Counted from the first letter of the stretch, positions 17,911 through 27,925 are shown. The stretch is 64,000 bases of DNA from CAVQDV01 sp963711375 (GCA_963711375.1 CAVQDV010000005.1:1798001-1862000); one strand, 5' to 3'. Notes: generated by a model from the letters alone, not told the origin. Numbers and translations: made by a program.

Positions 17911-20739
17911 TCATAAATTGTCCGGACATCGGAATTTTGTGATGATGTTCGGTAAATAAGGATTCATTAAATTATCACTTACCAATTTAAAGCGCACTCT
18001 TTTTCCGTCGTTGGTAAAGCTTAGGGTAAACACTTGTGCGTTGGGGCCGGGAACAATTTTGCCGGATGTATTGAGCAGACGGAACCAAGCCCAAGGGCCA
18101 CTTTGCGTGAGCATGAAGGGGGTTGGTGCTACTTCGGCATCTGGTAATCGTTTCGGAGTAAATGTGATAGAAGCCATGCTGGTTTTGCTAATGGGCCAAA
18201 AATATTTCACGATAGTGTGACTCTTACGAGTAAATACATATTGTTGATTATCGACGTTGAGACTAAAAGAGCGAAGTGTCGGATTAATCGAAATGGGGGT
18301 TAGATAAAAATGGAAAGCAATTTTATCTGGATTATCCGTAAAAAACATCTCTTGAATCAGAGAGGCTCGAATAAACATGTTCAATTTTTTCTGATCGATT
18401 GGGAAAGCCTGACCATTAATTTTTTTGAATACCCAATATTGTGACTGAGTGTCGACAAAAGCTTGTAAATATTTTGTAAAGAAATTATCAATTAAACCCT
18501 TTGGCCCAAAAAAAGATTTGAAATCGGCAAAGGAAATGTCGGTTGAGGCCCCTGGAAATAAAGGAAACTGATTATTGAGTTTTGATTGGTAAAATGGAGT
18601 TACAGTCTTTTGCCATTGTGCATTCAAAAAAACTTTTGAGTTTGTCAATATAATATTCAAACTCGATTTAGTAAGCGAGTTTAGCCAGCTTTTTAGCGGT
18701 TCAGGAAGCGTTGATGCATCTTTAGAGATTCCTGCCAAATTATTTTCAAGAGGATTTGAAAAATAGGCGCTGGCAAGTTGAAAGCTAGCTTGATTTTGAT
18801 CTTTATTCGTTGAGATAGCCGTAAGCGCTTTTTGAAGGGCATTTAAGTTGGCAATGAGATTTTGCAGATTCTTATCTTGCGCTGTGAATTGGCTTAGGGC
18901 CTCGGTGAGAGGTTTAATTTTGGCTAAATTCGGATTGTTCGACAGATTCACATTCGTGACAATAGCCTTTATTAATTGTAAAAAAGGCGATTTTTCATCC
19001 GTCAGTAAGTTGAGGCCTCGCAAGGTATCGCTCAGTGTGCTGGCTTCGCTCATTTGAATATGCGTTAGTACATCTGCCCATTGCAGAGAAAAATTATCGA
19101 GATACATTTTTTGTACTTCTTCTACGAGGCCAGCTTTTTGAGCTTCGCTTAATTCAATTTTATTGGTAATCCCAAGTACCCAATTTTCTTCATTAATATC
19201 ATCGACGAGTTTTGGAATGTCGGTGTGATATATTTTTTGGAAATTATCGGTATCATAGAAAAGGGGAATAGTGGCATTGTTTAAATTAACGCCGGGCATA
19301 GTCTGTTTTTCGCCTAAAGGAGAGACATCTTCTTTGGAGTATTGATTTTGAAGGCGCAGAAAAGCCAATTCGGGAGGGGACATAGTAGAGAGAAAAGATC
19401 GGGCCTCTAAAACCAGTCCCTTGTCTTGGTGATAGGGCGACTGAATTTGTGCTAAAAGGTTTTGCAAATGGGTCTGCAATTGAATTTGCATTTTATTATC
19501 CGTTGCATATTCTTTGCGCCATAGCAAAGTAAACCATTGCATGATGGCCTTGGAATCAAAGCGATTTTCTGTTGTCAGCATCAAATAGCTGGCCAGCGCA
19601 TTATACAAGTCCAAGCGGTTCTTATTTAAATTTTCAGTGATCGTTTTTTTAAGGGTCTCCATTATGAGAGTTTTAAATTGGGTTTGAAGGAAGGTTTCGT
19701 AACGCAAACCAGATTGTTTTTCGATTTTAAGGGTTTGGTCAAATCCGAAAAGTGATGGCCATTTTTGAGTATCCAGTAGGGTTTGATGAATCCAATATAA
19801 TTTGTTGAGTGTGGTAACAAAATTATTTCCTTGAATAGGAGTTTCAATAATTTTTTGTGATTCCGCCAACGCAACATCATTGATACGAAAGGCCTGGTGG
19901 ATTAGGAAAACCGCAACGGATAAAATAGCAGGAGTGAGCGGTAGTGCTAACCAACGCCAGGTATTTATTTTAGGAACAATATTCGTTTTCTTTTTGGTTA
20001 AAATCATCGGCACGATATTTTTTATAAAGTAAGGCCGTTGGGGAAAAGTAGAATCGTTTGGAGGATTATTGCTCATATAAAAAATAAAATCGACTTGTTT
20101 ATTGCGGCGCAAGATTTGAATTTCTTCAAGCAAATGTTTTGTACTGCGTTCAATTTGAATTGGAAATTCTCGGATGAGTCTTCTCTTTTCGGGGCTCCGT
20201 TCATCGTGCAATTTTTTGATGATCGGTTGATAAAAATGTTGTAAAAACTTCTGCAATGGATGTTTGTTTTTTGAGAAGGAGAACCCACAAGCTCCTTCAA
20301 TTTCATTGGGTCTGAGATGGGAAAAGAAATCAAAAAAACCGGCTAAGCGATCCGTTGAATTTAGTGCGATACTAATTAAGATAGAATGATTGATCGTGCT
20401 AAAAAATTTTGTCAATTTTTGAAAGGATTGCTGGGCGAGAAGATGTGGTGCGTCAATAATCCATAAAATCCTTGAGAGGTACTTTTCTATGGATGTCCAG
20501 TAGTGTTCAAGGTGAGAGATTTCTTCGATAATGATGAAAACGCCGACATCACTGTTCAGAACCTGAATTTCGCTAGCATCCGATGGAATCTCCACGATCT
20601 GATGTAAACCGGCGTTTTTCAAAAAAGTCTGTTTTCCAACAGATTTATCTCCGAAAATTAAGATGCCGGGATGCTTTCGTTTGACCAGTCGGCGTAAATT
20701 TTTTAGTAATAATGTTGGTTTTTTATTTTGGCTTAACAT
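17911..20739 (-). CDS. icmF: IcmF, Dot/Icm secretion-channel stabilising protein
   Basis: This 942-residue protein fits IcmF, which with IcmH (DotU) stabilises the core of the Dot/Icm type IVB channel in the inner membrane; TssM is the type VI relative. A P-loop GDKSVGKQ lies at residues 30-37, a single clear membrane helix at about 262-282 (LALPLTPAILSVAVFLIHQ), and a long periplasmic part follows. The two N-terminal membrane helices usual in the IcmF/TssM family are not visible before the P-loop. It starts 17 bp inside the end of purD-icmH, so the pair is translationally coupled. No other dot, icm or tss gene is in the window. Length is close to Legionella IcmF and shorter than most TssM. 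Confidence 0.87.
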   Translation of the reverse strand: MLSQNKKPTLLLKNLRRLVKRKHPGILIFGDKSVGKQTFLKNAGLHQIVEIPSDASEIQVLNSDVGVFIIIEEISHLEHYWTSIEKYLSRILWIIDAPHLLAQQSFQKLTKFFSTINHSILISIALNSTDRLAGFFDFFSHLRPNEIEGACGFSFSKNKHPLQKFLQHFYQPIIKKLHDERSPEKRRLIREFPIQIERSTKHLLEEIQILRRNKQVDFIFYMSNNPPNDSTFPQRPYFIKNIVPMILTKKKTNIVPKINTWRWLALPLTPAILSVAVFLIHQAFRINDVALAESQKIIETPIQGNNFVTTLNKLYWIHQTLLDTQKWPSLFGFDQTLKIEKQSGLRYETFLQTQFKTLIMETLKKTITENLNKNRLDLYNALASYLMLTTENRFDSKAIMQWFTLLWRKEYATDNKMQIQLQTHLQNLLAQIQSPYHQDKGLVLEARSFLSTMSPPELAFLRLQNQYSKEDVSPLGEKQTMPGVNLNNATIPLFYDTDNFQKIYHTDIPKLVDDINEENWVLGITNKIELSEAQKAGLVEEVQKMYLDNFSLQWADVLTHIQMSEASTLSDTLRGLNLLTDEKSPFLQLIKAIVTNVNLSNNPNLAKIKPLTEALSQFTAQDKNLQNLIANLNALQKALTAISTNKDQNQASFQLASAYFSNPLENNLAGISKDASTLPEPLKSWLNSLTKSSLNIILTNSKVFLNAQWQKTVTPFYQSKLNNQFPLFPGASTDISFADFKSFFGPKGLIDNFFTKYLQAFVDTQSQYWVFKKINGQAFPIDQKKLNMFIRASLIQEMFFTDNPDKIAFHFYLTPISINPTLRSFSLNVDNQQYVFTRKSHTIVKYFWPISKTSMASITFTPKRLPDAEVAPTPFMLTQSGPWAWFRLLNTSGKIVPGPNAQVFTLSFTNDGKRVRFKLVSDNLMNPYLPNIITKFRCPDNL

Positions 20740-22720
20740 GGAGATTTCCTATCGACACAATTTGTTCCGAAATCATTCGGCTGCGCGCTTCCAAGCGTTG
20801 ATGATATGGTAGCCAAACAATGGCTAAGAATCCGAGACCTGCGAGAGCAATTACCCAAACCGGAGGTAATTTATCGGAAATTTTGCTTTTTACTACCGGC
20901 TTGTTTTCAGTAAAAGTTGACCAATCTATCGTGTGATCTTGAGCTGGTAAGGCCTCATATATTTTATCGAGATAATTTCCGACTTCCTCGGGATTTCGAG
21001 ATCCTTGATATCCCAGGGATAATGCCACATAGGCAAGTTCGAGAAGATCGAAATGTTTCTTAGCATCCTTTAATCGACTATCAAGAATTAAGAAAAATTG
21101 GTCCCCTTGCGTAGATTCGATCAAAAAAGTTTTTAGAAGGCTTTTGTTTTCCCAGGGGCTAGATTTTCCATATTTTTTTCGAATCGTTTCGTCGAAGAAG
21201 GCGCATAAGAGATACCGTGAGGCAAGAATGGCATCTTGTTTTATACCTTGTTTTTGGGCATGTTCTTCCATGATTTTAATTTCATACGAAGCGAGGCTCC
21301 ATGTTTTTTCAAAGTCGATAGGCGCTGTGCTTACCTTTAATTCGCTAATTAAGGTGAGAAGAGGAGAACACACATTTAACAAGGAATTGGCAGATCCGTC
21401 GCAGTGATAGAGTTGGCTCGAGCTAGTGGGGATTTCTGTATTCTCTACTTGTAACGCTCGATGTCCAATGTCTTTCCGATAAAATGCACCGGGCCAGCGT
21501 ATTTTCGACATTATTTTATAGGCTTTTTCCCGAGCATTTTGAACAGAGTCTGCTAATGCCCCGACAGCCAATACTCGGCCACCATGTGTCGTGACTTCTC
21601 GGCCGATTAATTGCGTGCCGGCATGAAAAATTTTGCAATCGTCCGAAAGTGTTTGATCCCAACCCACTATGACATCGCCTGTTTTGTATTCATCAGGATA
21701 ACCATCGGTGGCCATAACGACAGCTAGAGCAAAGCGAGAATCCCAGTCTATTTCGACTTTATTCAACTTTTTCTGCATGGCGGCCAAAAATAATTCGACT
21801 AAATCGGATCGCAATCGCATCAAAATAGGTTGTGTCTCCGGATCGCCTAAGCGGCAATTAAATTCGAGTACTTTTGGATGGCCTTGTGAGGAAATCATTA
21901 AACCCGCATACAGAAAACCGGTATAAGGTGTCCCATTTTTTTGCATGGCGCGAATAGTGGGTTGAATGATTTTTTGCAAAATATTTATTTCTAGTGCCTC
22001 GGTTAACAGTGGAGCTGGGGAATAAGCGCCCATGCCTCCCGTGTTGGGGCCCTGATCGTGATCGAGCAATCGTTTGTGATCTTGAGAACTTGCCAGCGGT
22101 AAAATATTTTTGCCATCCACCATGACAATGTAACTTAATTCTTCGCCCTGTAAAAATTCTTCAATAATGATTTTGCCAGAAGCATCACCAAATTTTTTTT
22201 CGGCGAGCATTTCGCAAATTGTATTTTGTGCCTGCGCATAATTTTCTGAAATAACCACGCCTTTTCCAGCCGCTAACCCATCCGCTTTAATAACCAGGGG
22301 ATATTCATGGGTTTTGGCATAACTGAGAGCGGCATTAATATCGGTAAACGTTTGATAAGCGGCAGTTGGGATATCATTTTTTTGCAAAAAATCCTTGCAA
22401 AAAGCTTTTGAAGATTCAAGCAGGGCAGCGGCCTGTCTTGGCCCAAAAATGGCGAGATTTTTTTCTTGAAATTGATCCACAATTCCCAATGAAAGTGGGG
22501 CTTCTGGGCCCACAATGGTTAAATCAATAGCATTTTCGAATGCAAATTCCAGTAATTTTTCTATATCGGTACTCGCGATGGCGGTATTGGTGACTTTATT
22601 TTCCATCGCAGTGCCCGCGTTGCCTGGCGCCACAAAAATCTGCGTAACTAAGCCAGATTGTGCAACTTTCCATGTCAGGGCATGCTCACGTCCGCCGCCA
22701 CCGATAATCAGAATTTTCAT
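20723..22720 (-). CDS. purD-icmH: PurD-IcmH fusion: phosphoribosylamine-glycine ligase joined to DotU/IcmH
   Basis: One 665-codon frame holds two proteins. Residues 1-423 are a complete PurD (GAR synthetase): MKILIIGGGGREHAL, the ATP-grasp segment VIKADGLAAGKGV at 143-155, GPNTGGMGAYSP at 224-235, EFNCRLGDPETQ at 286-297, ending GHRAL. After a 20-residue linker, residues 444-665 are IcmH/DotU: SLLNVCSPLL, the charged helical domain with LCAFFDETI, FDLLELAYVALSLGYQG, and a membrane helix at 620-638. No ATG lies in the linker; only TTG (codon 447) and GTG (codon 450), without a good ribosome site, could start a separate IcmH. The gene follows purH by 14 bp and overlaps icmF by 17 bp. The cytoplasmic side of IcmH would therefore carry a purine enzyme. 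Confidence 0.92.
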   Translation of the reverse strand: MKILIIGGGGREHALTWKVAQSGLVTQIFVAPGNAGTAMENKVTNTAIASTDIEKLLEFAFENAIDLTIVGPEAPLSLGIVDQFQEKNLAIFGPRQAAALLESSKAFCKDFLQKNDIPTAAYQTFTDINAALSYAKTHEYPLVIKADGLAAGKGVVISENYAQAQNTICEMLAEKKFGDASGKIIIEEFLQGEELSYIVMVDGKNILPLASSQDHKRLLDHDQGPNTGGMGAYSPAPLLTEALEINILQKIIQPTIRAMQKNGTPYTGFLYAGLMISSQGHPKVLEFNCRLGDPETQPILMRLRSDLVELFLAAMQKKLNKVEIDWDSRFALAVVMATDGYPDEYKTGDVIVGWDQTLSDDCKIFHAGTQLIGREVTTHGGRVLAVGALADSVQNAREKAYKIMSKIRWPGAFYRKDIGHRALQVENTEIPTSSSQLYHCDGSANSLLNVCSPLLTLISELKVSTAPIDFEKTWSLASYEIKIMEEHAQKQGIKQDAILASRYLLCAFFDETIRKKYGKSSPWENKSLLKTFLIESTQGDQFFLILDSRLKDAKKHFDLLELAYVALSLGYQGSRNPEEVGNYLDKIYEALPAQDHTIDWSTFTENKPVVKSKISDKLPPVWVIALAGLGFLAIVWLPYHQRLEARSRMISEQIVSIGNLHVKPK

Positions 22721-22734
22721 ATCATCGTCCTCTA

Positions 22735-24291
22735 TTAATGCCGGAAATGGCGAACTCCGGTGAGCAATAAGCTAAGTCCTAATCGATTTGCAGTGGTAAT
22801 AATATCAGCATCTCGCTTGGACCCGCCTGGTTGAATAATGGCGGTAATTCCTGCCGCTGCTGCAATTTCGATACTGTCTGGAAAGGGGAAGAAAGCATCA
22901 GAGGCCATTACGGCATTTTCTAAAGATAGGCCAGCTTCACCCGCTTTTAAAATTGCAATTTTGGCGCTAAAAACACGGCTGGTTTGGCCGCTGCCAATCC
23001 CTAGCACTTGTTGATTTTTAGCATACACAATGGCATTGGATTTCACATGCTTCACGACTTTTAAGGCAAAAAATAAATCTTCTCGTTCGAGCTCTGTGGG
23101 TTTTTTTTCACTGGCTAGGATGATGGCGGAAGAATCTTTTTCCATCGTTTGATCATTCTCTTGAATTAATAATCCACCCGAAATAGATCGCAGTGAAAGT
23201 GAAGTGTCTTGTGTGGCTTCGCCACATACCAAAACACGACAATTATTTTTTTGAGATAAAATAGTTTTGGCATTTTCCGTTAAAGCAGGTACTAAAAGCA
23301 CTTCGACAAATTGTTTTTCAACCATATATCGTGCGGTTTCTTCATCTAATATTTGGTTAAAGGCAACGATGCCACCAAAAGCCGAAATAGGATCGCAGGC
23401 CAAGGCTTTTTCGTAGGCTTGCAGTAAAGTAGCGCCCAAGGCAACTCCGCAAGGTGTGGCATGTTTTATAATCACGCAGGCCGGTACATTTTTTGGAAAT
23501 TCCCGAACGCATTGCAGAGCCGCTTCACCATCAATGAAATTATTATAAGACAAGGTTTTTCCTTGCAAAGATTCTGCGGCAGAAATGGATCCGATTGGTG
23601 GCGATATTTCCGTATAAAATGCCGCTTTTTGATGAGGATTTTCACCGTAACGTAAATCCATTTTTTTCTGAAAGACGCCTAAATAGGGGTCGGGCAATAT
23701 TTCAGATCCTTGCAAATACGTGGAAATGGCAGAGTCATACGCAGCTGTGTGTGAAAAAACTTTTGTAGCTAATGTTCGGCGATATTCCAAAGAGGTATTT
23801 CCCTTTTCGCGAATCTGTTTGATCACTTCAGAATAATCCAGGGGATCAACCACTACGGTAACGAAGGCATGATTTTTTGCAGCACCACGTAATAAAGTAG
23901 GACCGCCAATGTCAATTTGTTCGATAGCTTCTGCTTCTGTGCATCCTGGTTTTGCGATGGTTTCACGGAAGGGATAAAGATTCGCAATTAATAAATGAAT
24001 CGGTAAAATGCCGTGTTCAGCACAGGCCTCATCATCCATTCCGGGTCTTGCCAATAAGCCACCGTGAATTTTGGGATGTAGTGTTTTGAGACGACCGTCT
24101 AAAATTTCAGGAAAGCCTGTAAAAGAAGCCACATCGCTAACAGTGAGATTATTATTTTCTAATAATTTCGCTGTATTTCCAGTGGCGATAATTTCAATGC
24201 CGAGCTCGGCGAGTTGTTTTGCAAATTCGATCAAACCAGTTTTATTCGAAGTGCTGATCAGAGCACGTTGTATGTCTGGTTTTGATTTCAT
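22735..24291 (-). CDS. purH: AICAR transformylase / IMP cyclohydrolase
   Basis: PurH carries out the last two steps of IMP synthesis. The 518-residue protein has the N-terminal cyclohydrolase domain (ALISTSNKTGL, GFPEILDGRLKTLHPKIHGG) and the C-terminal transformylase domain with RYGENPHQKAAFY, KHATPCGVALG (catalytic Lys-His pair) and SDAFFPFPDSIE. It ends in GVRHFRH as usual. It lies 14 bp before purD-icmH and 8 bp after fis, giving the fis-purH-purD order of Legionellales. Confidence 0.97.
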   Translation of the reverse strand: MKSKPDIQRALISTSNKTGLIEFAKQLAELGIEIIATGNTAKLLENNNLTVSDVASFTGFPEILDGRLKTLHPKIHGGLLARPGMDDEACAEHGILPIHLLIANLYPFRETIAKPGCTEAEAIEQIDIGGPTLLRGAAKNHAFVTVVVDPLDYSEVIKQIREKGNTSLEYRRTLATKVFSHTAAYDSAISTYLQGSEILPDPYLGVFQKKMDLRYGENPHQKAAFYTEISPPIGSISAAESLQGKTLSYNNFIDGEAALQCVREFPKNVPACVIIKHATPCGVALGATLLQAYEKALACDPISAFGGIVAFNQILDEETARYMVEKQFVEVLLVPALTENAKTILSQKNNCRVLVCGEATQDTSLSLRSISGGLLIQENDQTMEKDSSAIILASEKKPTELEREDLFFALKVVKHVKSNAIVYAKNQQVLGIGSGQTSRVFSAKIAILKAGEAGLSLENAVMASDAFFPFPDSIEIAAAAGITAIIQPGGSKRDADIITTANRLGLSLLLTGVRHFRH

Positions 24292-24299
24292 GGAATGGA

Positions 24300-24599
24300 C
24301 TAAAATAAGTCGTAAATGGCCATTTTCTTTCGCAAAGTGCCGCGACTTAAGCCGAGCATTTTTGCCGTTTTACTTTGATTGTGCGCCGTGAGTTGCAAAA
24401 TCATTTCAATTAAAGGCTTTTCAACTTGCGCCAGCACAAGATCGTATAATTTTGCAGGAGGCTGACCATCGAGCTGTGCAAGATAATTCTTGAGCGAAAG
24501 GCGAACGCTTTCACATAAAGTTTGATTGGTCACTTTTGCGCTGGTTTCTGGTGTCATCGCAATCACGTTATTCTCTGTCAATTGTATTATTCCTTTCAT
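24300..24599 (-). CDS. fis: Fis-family DNA-binding protein
   Basis: This 99-residue protein has a Fis-like layout: an N-terminal arm, a helical dimer part (VRLSLKNYLAQLDG), and the C-terminal helix-turn-helix NQSKTAKMLGLSRGTLRKKM. Fis bends DNA and controls growth-phase genes; Fis homologues regulate effector genes in Legionella. The ATG at 24599 is chosen because CGGAG lies 8 bp upstream; an open frame reaches back to 24659 without a site. It heads the purH/purD-icmH/icmF run. The usual dusB neighbour is not present. Confidence 0.9.
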   Translation of the reverse strand: MKGIIQLTENNVIAMTPETSAKVTNQTLCESVRLSLKNYLAQLDGQPPAKLYDLVLAQVEKPLIEMILQLTAHNQSKTAKMLGLSRGTLRKKMAIYDLF

Positions 24600-24738
24600 G
24601 GAAAGTACTCCGAAAAATTCCCTAACCCATTGCGCCAGCAACAGCCAACGCATCCCCACTTAGTTCAATGGTTGGACATTATATCACCCAATTTGCAGAG
24701 CTCAAGAAGTTTTTGAAGGTTTATGCAAAATTTTCTGT

Positions 24739-24987
24739 TTAGGCGGGGAAATATCGGTAAACGCGGACGATTACACCGGTTTGGACCAAGATATCGCAAG
24801 AATCGAAGCCAACTCGATAGCCCGAATACCATCTTCCATAGTAAAGGCCGTGGCAGGACTGATAGGGACTATATAGGTAACGGAGGCTTGGTGGCTGGTG
24901 TTCATGGCCAAACCAGGCGGGAGCTATACCAGGAATGAATAAAGCAAGAAAAACGCCTAACACGCCGATTTTTTTGAATTTTTTCAT
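24739..24987 (-). CDS. Small secreted protein, 82 residues
   Basis: The protein starts with a signal peptide (MKKFKKIGVLGVFLALFIPG, cut probably after IAPA), then a Tyr-, Gly- and Arg-rich mature part with SYSGYR-like repeats (LYYGRWYSGYRVG) and one Cys. GGGAGATCAACT gives a good ribosome site before the ATG at 24987. It lies alone between fis and the divergent ileS. It is not recognised; the mature part resembles small Tyr/Gly-rich envelope proteins only in composition. Confidence 0.65.
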   Translation of the reverse strand: MKKFKKIGVLGVFLALFIPGIAPAWFGHEHQPPSLRYLYSPYQSCHGLYYGRWYSGYRVGFDSCDILVQTGVIVRVYRYFPA

Positions 24988-25095
24988 AGTTGATCTCCCT
25001 ATCTTCTACTACTTTCTACTAGTATATACCAATTTCACTTGCAGTCATTAGCGATTCAGACAACAATAGTCACTTTCCAAAACCCACAAAAGAAC

Positions 25096-27912
25096 ATGAA
25101 AGACTATAAAGATACATTGAATTTACCGACGACCGAATTTCCGATGAAGGCCAATCTCGCCACTCGCGAGCCTGAATTTTTGGCCTATTGGGAGCAAATA
25201 CGGCTTTACCAGCAATTGCGCGAGTCCGGAAAAGGGCGCCCGAAGTTCATTCTTCACGATGGCCCTCCCTACGCCAATAGCGCGATCCATTTGGGCACAG
25301 CGCTCAATAAGATCCTGAAGGATATCGTGGTGAAGGCCAAAACTTTAGGGGGTTATGACGCTCCTTATATCCCTGGCTGGGATTGCCATGGTTTACCGAT
25401 TGAATTATTCGTCGAGAAAAAAGTCGGCAAAGCAGGGCAGGATTTAACGTATTCCGAATTTCGAAAAGCCTGTCGCGATTATGCGGGCAGCCAAGTGGAA
25501 ATACAGAAAAAAGATTTTAAGCGCTTGGGCGTTTTTGGTGATTGGGAACACCCTTATCTGACGATGAATTTTTCCTATGAAGCGGATACTCTGCGTGCTT
25601 TAGCGAGAGTTATCGCAAATGGTCACTTTACTCGCGGGGAAAAACCCGTGCACTGGTGTACCAGTTGTTCGTCGGCATTGGCCGAGGCAGAAGTGGAGTA
25701 TAAAGATAAATCCTCTCCTTCCATTTACGTGGCGTTTGATGCTATTTCGCCCGAGAAATTGCTCGCACTTTTTTCCTTTAAAACGAGCCTAAATAAAATC
25801 ACAGTTCCAATTTGGACAACAACTCCCTGGACTTTGCCCTCAAACCGAGGTGTTGCGGTTAATCCAAAAGTTGAATATGCCTTAATTGAGTGTAAACGTG
25901 AAGGCCAAAGCATTTTACTGCTTGTAGCGCAGGAATTAGTGTCAGCTGTCATGCATGAATTTGGTATAAGCGAATATTGCGTTCGCGGCGAAGTGAAAGG
26001 CGAGGCGCTGGAAGGCCTGGAATTACAGCATCCTTTTATTGATCGAATATCGCCGATTATTTTGGGGGATCACGTTACAGTTGATGTGGGCACTGGATTT
26101 GTTCACACGGCTCCGGCTCATGGTGAAGACGATTTTTATGTGGGTCTTCGTTATGGGTTGATTGTCGATAATCCTCTCAATGAAAAAAGCTGTTTTAATG
26201 CGGATATTCCGCTGGTTGCAGGCTTGCATGTGAGCAAGGCAAATGAGCCAATTATTGTGGCGCTCGCGGATCGTGGAAAATTATTACATCAAAAAACGAT
26301 TCAACACAGTTTTCCACATTGCTGGCGACATAAAACACCGCTGATTTTTAGAGCCACTTCACAGTGGTTTGTGAGCATGGAAAAAAATCATTTACGTGCT
26401 TTGGCGATTAAAGCAGCAGATCAAGTTCAGTGGGTTCCAAGCTGGGGAAAAGTGCGTATTACAAAAATGCTCGAAGGTCGGCCTGATTGGTGTGTCTCTC
26501 GTCAGCGCACCTGGGGAAATCCCATCGCTATTTTTGTGCATAAAAAAACGAAAGAATTGCATCCCCGAACGCCAGAGCTCATGGAGCAAGTGGCCAAATT
26601 AATCGAAAAATCTGGGATCGATGCCTGGTATGATTGTGATCCTAAAGAATTATTGGGCGAAGATGTGGAGCACTATGAAAAAGTGACGGATATTTTAGAC
26701 GTTTGGTTTGATTCTGGGGTTTCGCATTCTTGTGTCTTAGAAAAGCGCCCAGAATTACACGTTCCGGCGGATCTTTATTTAGAAGGATCAGATCAGCATC
26801 GTGGTTGGTTTCAAACCTCACTATTATCCTCCTTGGCCATTCATCATAAAGCGCCATTTAATGCGGTATTAACGCATGGTTATGTGGTGGACGGAAAAGG
26901 CTATAAAATGTCGAAATCCGTGGGCAATGTGGTGGCTCCTAATGAGGTCATTAATAAATTAGGCGCCGATGTTCTGCGTTTGTGGGCGGCTTCGCAAGAT
27001 CATTCTGGCGATGTGGGTTATTCCGATGAAATTATTAAGCGTAGTTCGGATGCCTATCGTCGTATTCGAAATACCGCTCGATTTTTATTATCGAATTTAA
27101 ATGATTTTGATGTCGAGAAAAATAAAGTTCCTGATGCAGAATTATTGGCTTTAGATCAATGGGTTATTTCGGTCACGCAAGAATTGCAGAAAAAAATAAT
27201 TGACGCTTATGATCGTTATCAATTTCAGCTGATTTATCAGTTAATTCATAATTTTTGCACGGTGGAAATGGGCAGTTTTTATTTGGATATTATTAAGGAT
27301 CGCCAATATACCGGGAAAACTGCTGGTGTACCGCGTCGTTCGGCACAGACGGCAATGTGGCATATTTTAGAAGCTCTCGTGCGTTGGTTGGCCCCCATTT
27401 TAAGTTTTACGGCGGAAGAAATTTGGCGTTTTATGCCGGGTTCTCGAAGTGAGTCGGTTTTTTTAACCACCTGGTATCAGGATTTTCCTGCAGTTTCAGC
27501 GAAATCAGATCAAAATGAATTTTGGCAATGGATGATTCGCGTGCGCGCGGCGGTGAATAAAGAATTAGAAAATCTGCGTCATGCTGGCGGAATTGGTTCT
27601 GGTTTAGAGGCAGAAGTTTCTTTGTATGCTGATGGCAGTGCTTATTCAAAATTAGCGGAATTGGGCGATGAATTACGATTTGTATTAATTACATCAAAAG
27701 CGAATGTTTTGCCTTTGGCCGAAAAAAAAGATCTTGCACAAGAAACTGAAATTTCAGATTTGTGGGTTTCTGTTCGAAAAGCCGATGAGAAAAAATGCGC
27801 GCGATGCTGGCAGCATATTGCTGATGTAGGAAAAGACGCTGAGCACGAAGAACTCTGTTTGCGCTGCGTTTCGAATGCGTTTGGTGAGGGCGAGACTCGA
27901 CAAATTGCTTAG
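25096..27912 (+). CDS. ileS: Isoleucyl-tRNA synthetase
   Basis: IleS charges tRNA-Ile and edits mischarged valine. The start is set at the ATG at 25096 (938 residues, normal length); a TTG 57 bp upstream is in frame but adds residues not typical of the family. Visible: GPPYANSAIHLG (HIGH-type motif), the editing domain with WTTTPWTLPSN, KMSKSVGN, and a C-terminal zinc site CARCW...CLRC. It is followed by lspA and ispH, the common gammaproteobacterial order. A palindromic repeat separates it from lspA. Confidence 0.97.
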   Translation: MKDYKDTLNLPTTEFPMKANLATREPEFLAYWEQIRLYQQLRESGKGRPKFILHDGPPYANSAIHLGTALNKILKDIVVKAKTLGGYDAPYIPGWDCHGLPIELFVEKKVGKAGQDLTYSEFRKACRDYAGSQVEIQKKDFKRLGVFGDWEHPYLTMNFSYEADTLRALARVIANGHFTRGEKPVHWCTSCSSALAEAEVEYKDKSSPSIYVAFDAISPEKLLALFSFKTSLNKITVPIWTTTPWTLPSNRGVAVNPKVEYALIECKREGQSILLLVAQELVSAVMHEFGISEYCVRGEVKGEALEGLELQHPFIDRISPIILGDHVTVDVGTGFVHTAPAHGEDDFYVGLRYGLIVDNPLNEKSCFNADIPLVAGLHVSKANEPIIVALADRGKLLHQKTIQHSFPHCWRHKTPLIFRATSQWFVSMEKNHLRALAIKAADQVQWVPSWGKVRITKMLEGRPDWCVSRQRTWGNPIAIFVHKKTKELHPRTPELMEQVAKLIEKSGIDAWYDCDPKELLGEDVEHYEKVTDILDVWFDSGVSHSCVLEKRPELHVPADLYLEGSDQHRGWFQTSLLSSLAIHHKAPFNAVLTHGYVVDGKGYKMSKSVGNVVAPNEVINKLGADVLRLWAASQDHSGDVGYSDEIIKRSSDAYRRIRNTARFLLSNLNDFDVEKNKVPDAELLALDQWVISVTQELQKKIIDAYDRYQFQLIYQLIHNFCTVEMGSFYLDIIKDRQYTGKTAGVPRRSAQTAMWHILEALVRWLAPILSFTAEEIWRFMPGSRSESVFLTTWYQDFPAVSAKSDQNEFWQWMIRVRAAVNKELENLRHAGGIGSGLEAEVSLYADGSAYSKLAELGDELRFVLITSKANVLPLAEKKDLAQETEISDLWVSVRKADEKKCARCWQHIADVGKDAEHEELCLRCVSNAFGEGETRQIA

Positions 27913-27925
27913 TACAGACTTAATA

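Noticed and set aside
21371..21382. Separate start of icmH at TTG (codon 447) or GTG (codon 450)
   Set aside because: Only a weak CGGA-like match lies upstream, and the frame is open from PurD; kept as an alternative in the fusion entry.
17911..22720. Type VI secretion reading of the IcmF/IcmH pair
   Set aside because: No other tss genes are nearby, IcmF is shorter than most TssM, IcmH lacks an OmpA-type extension, and the gene neighbourhood is that of Legionellales.
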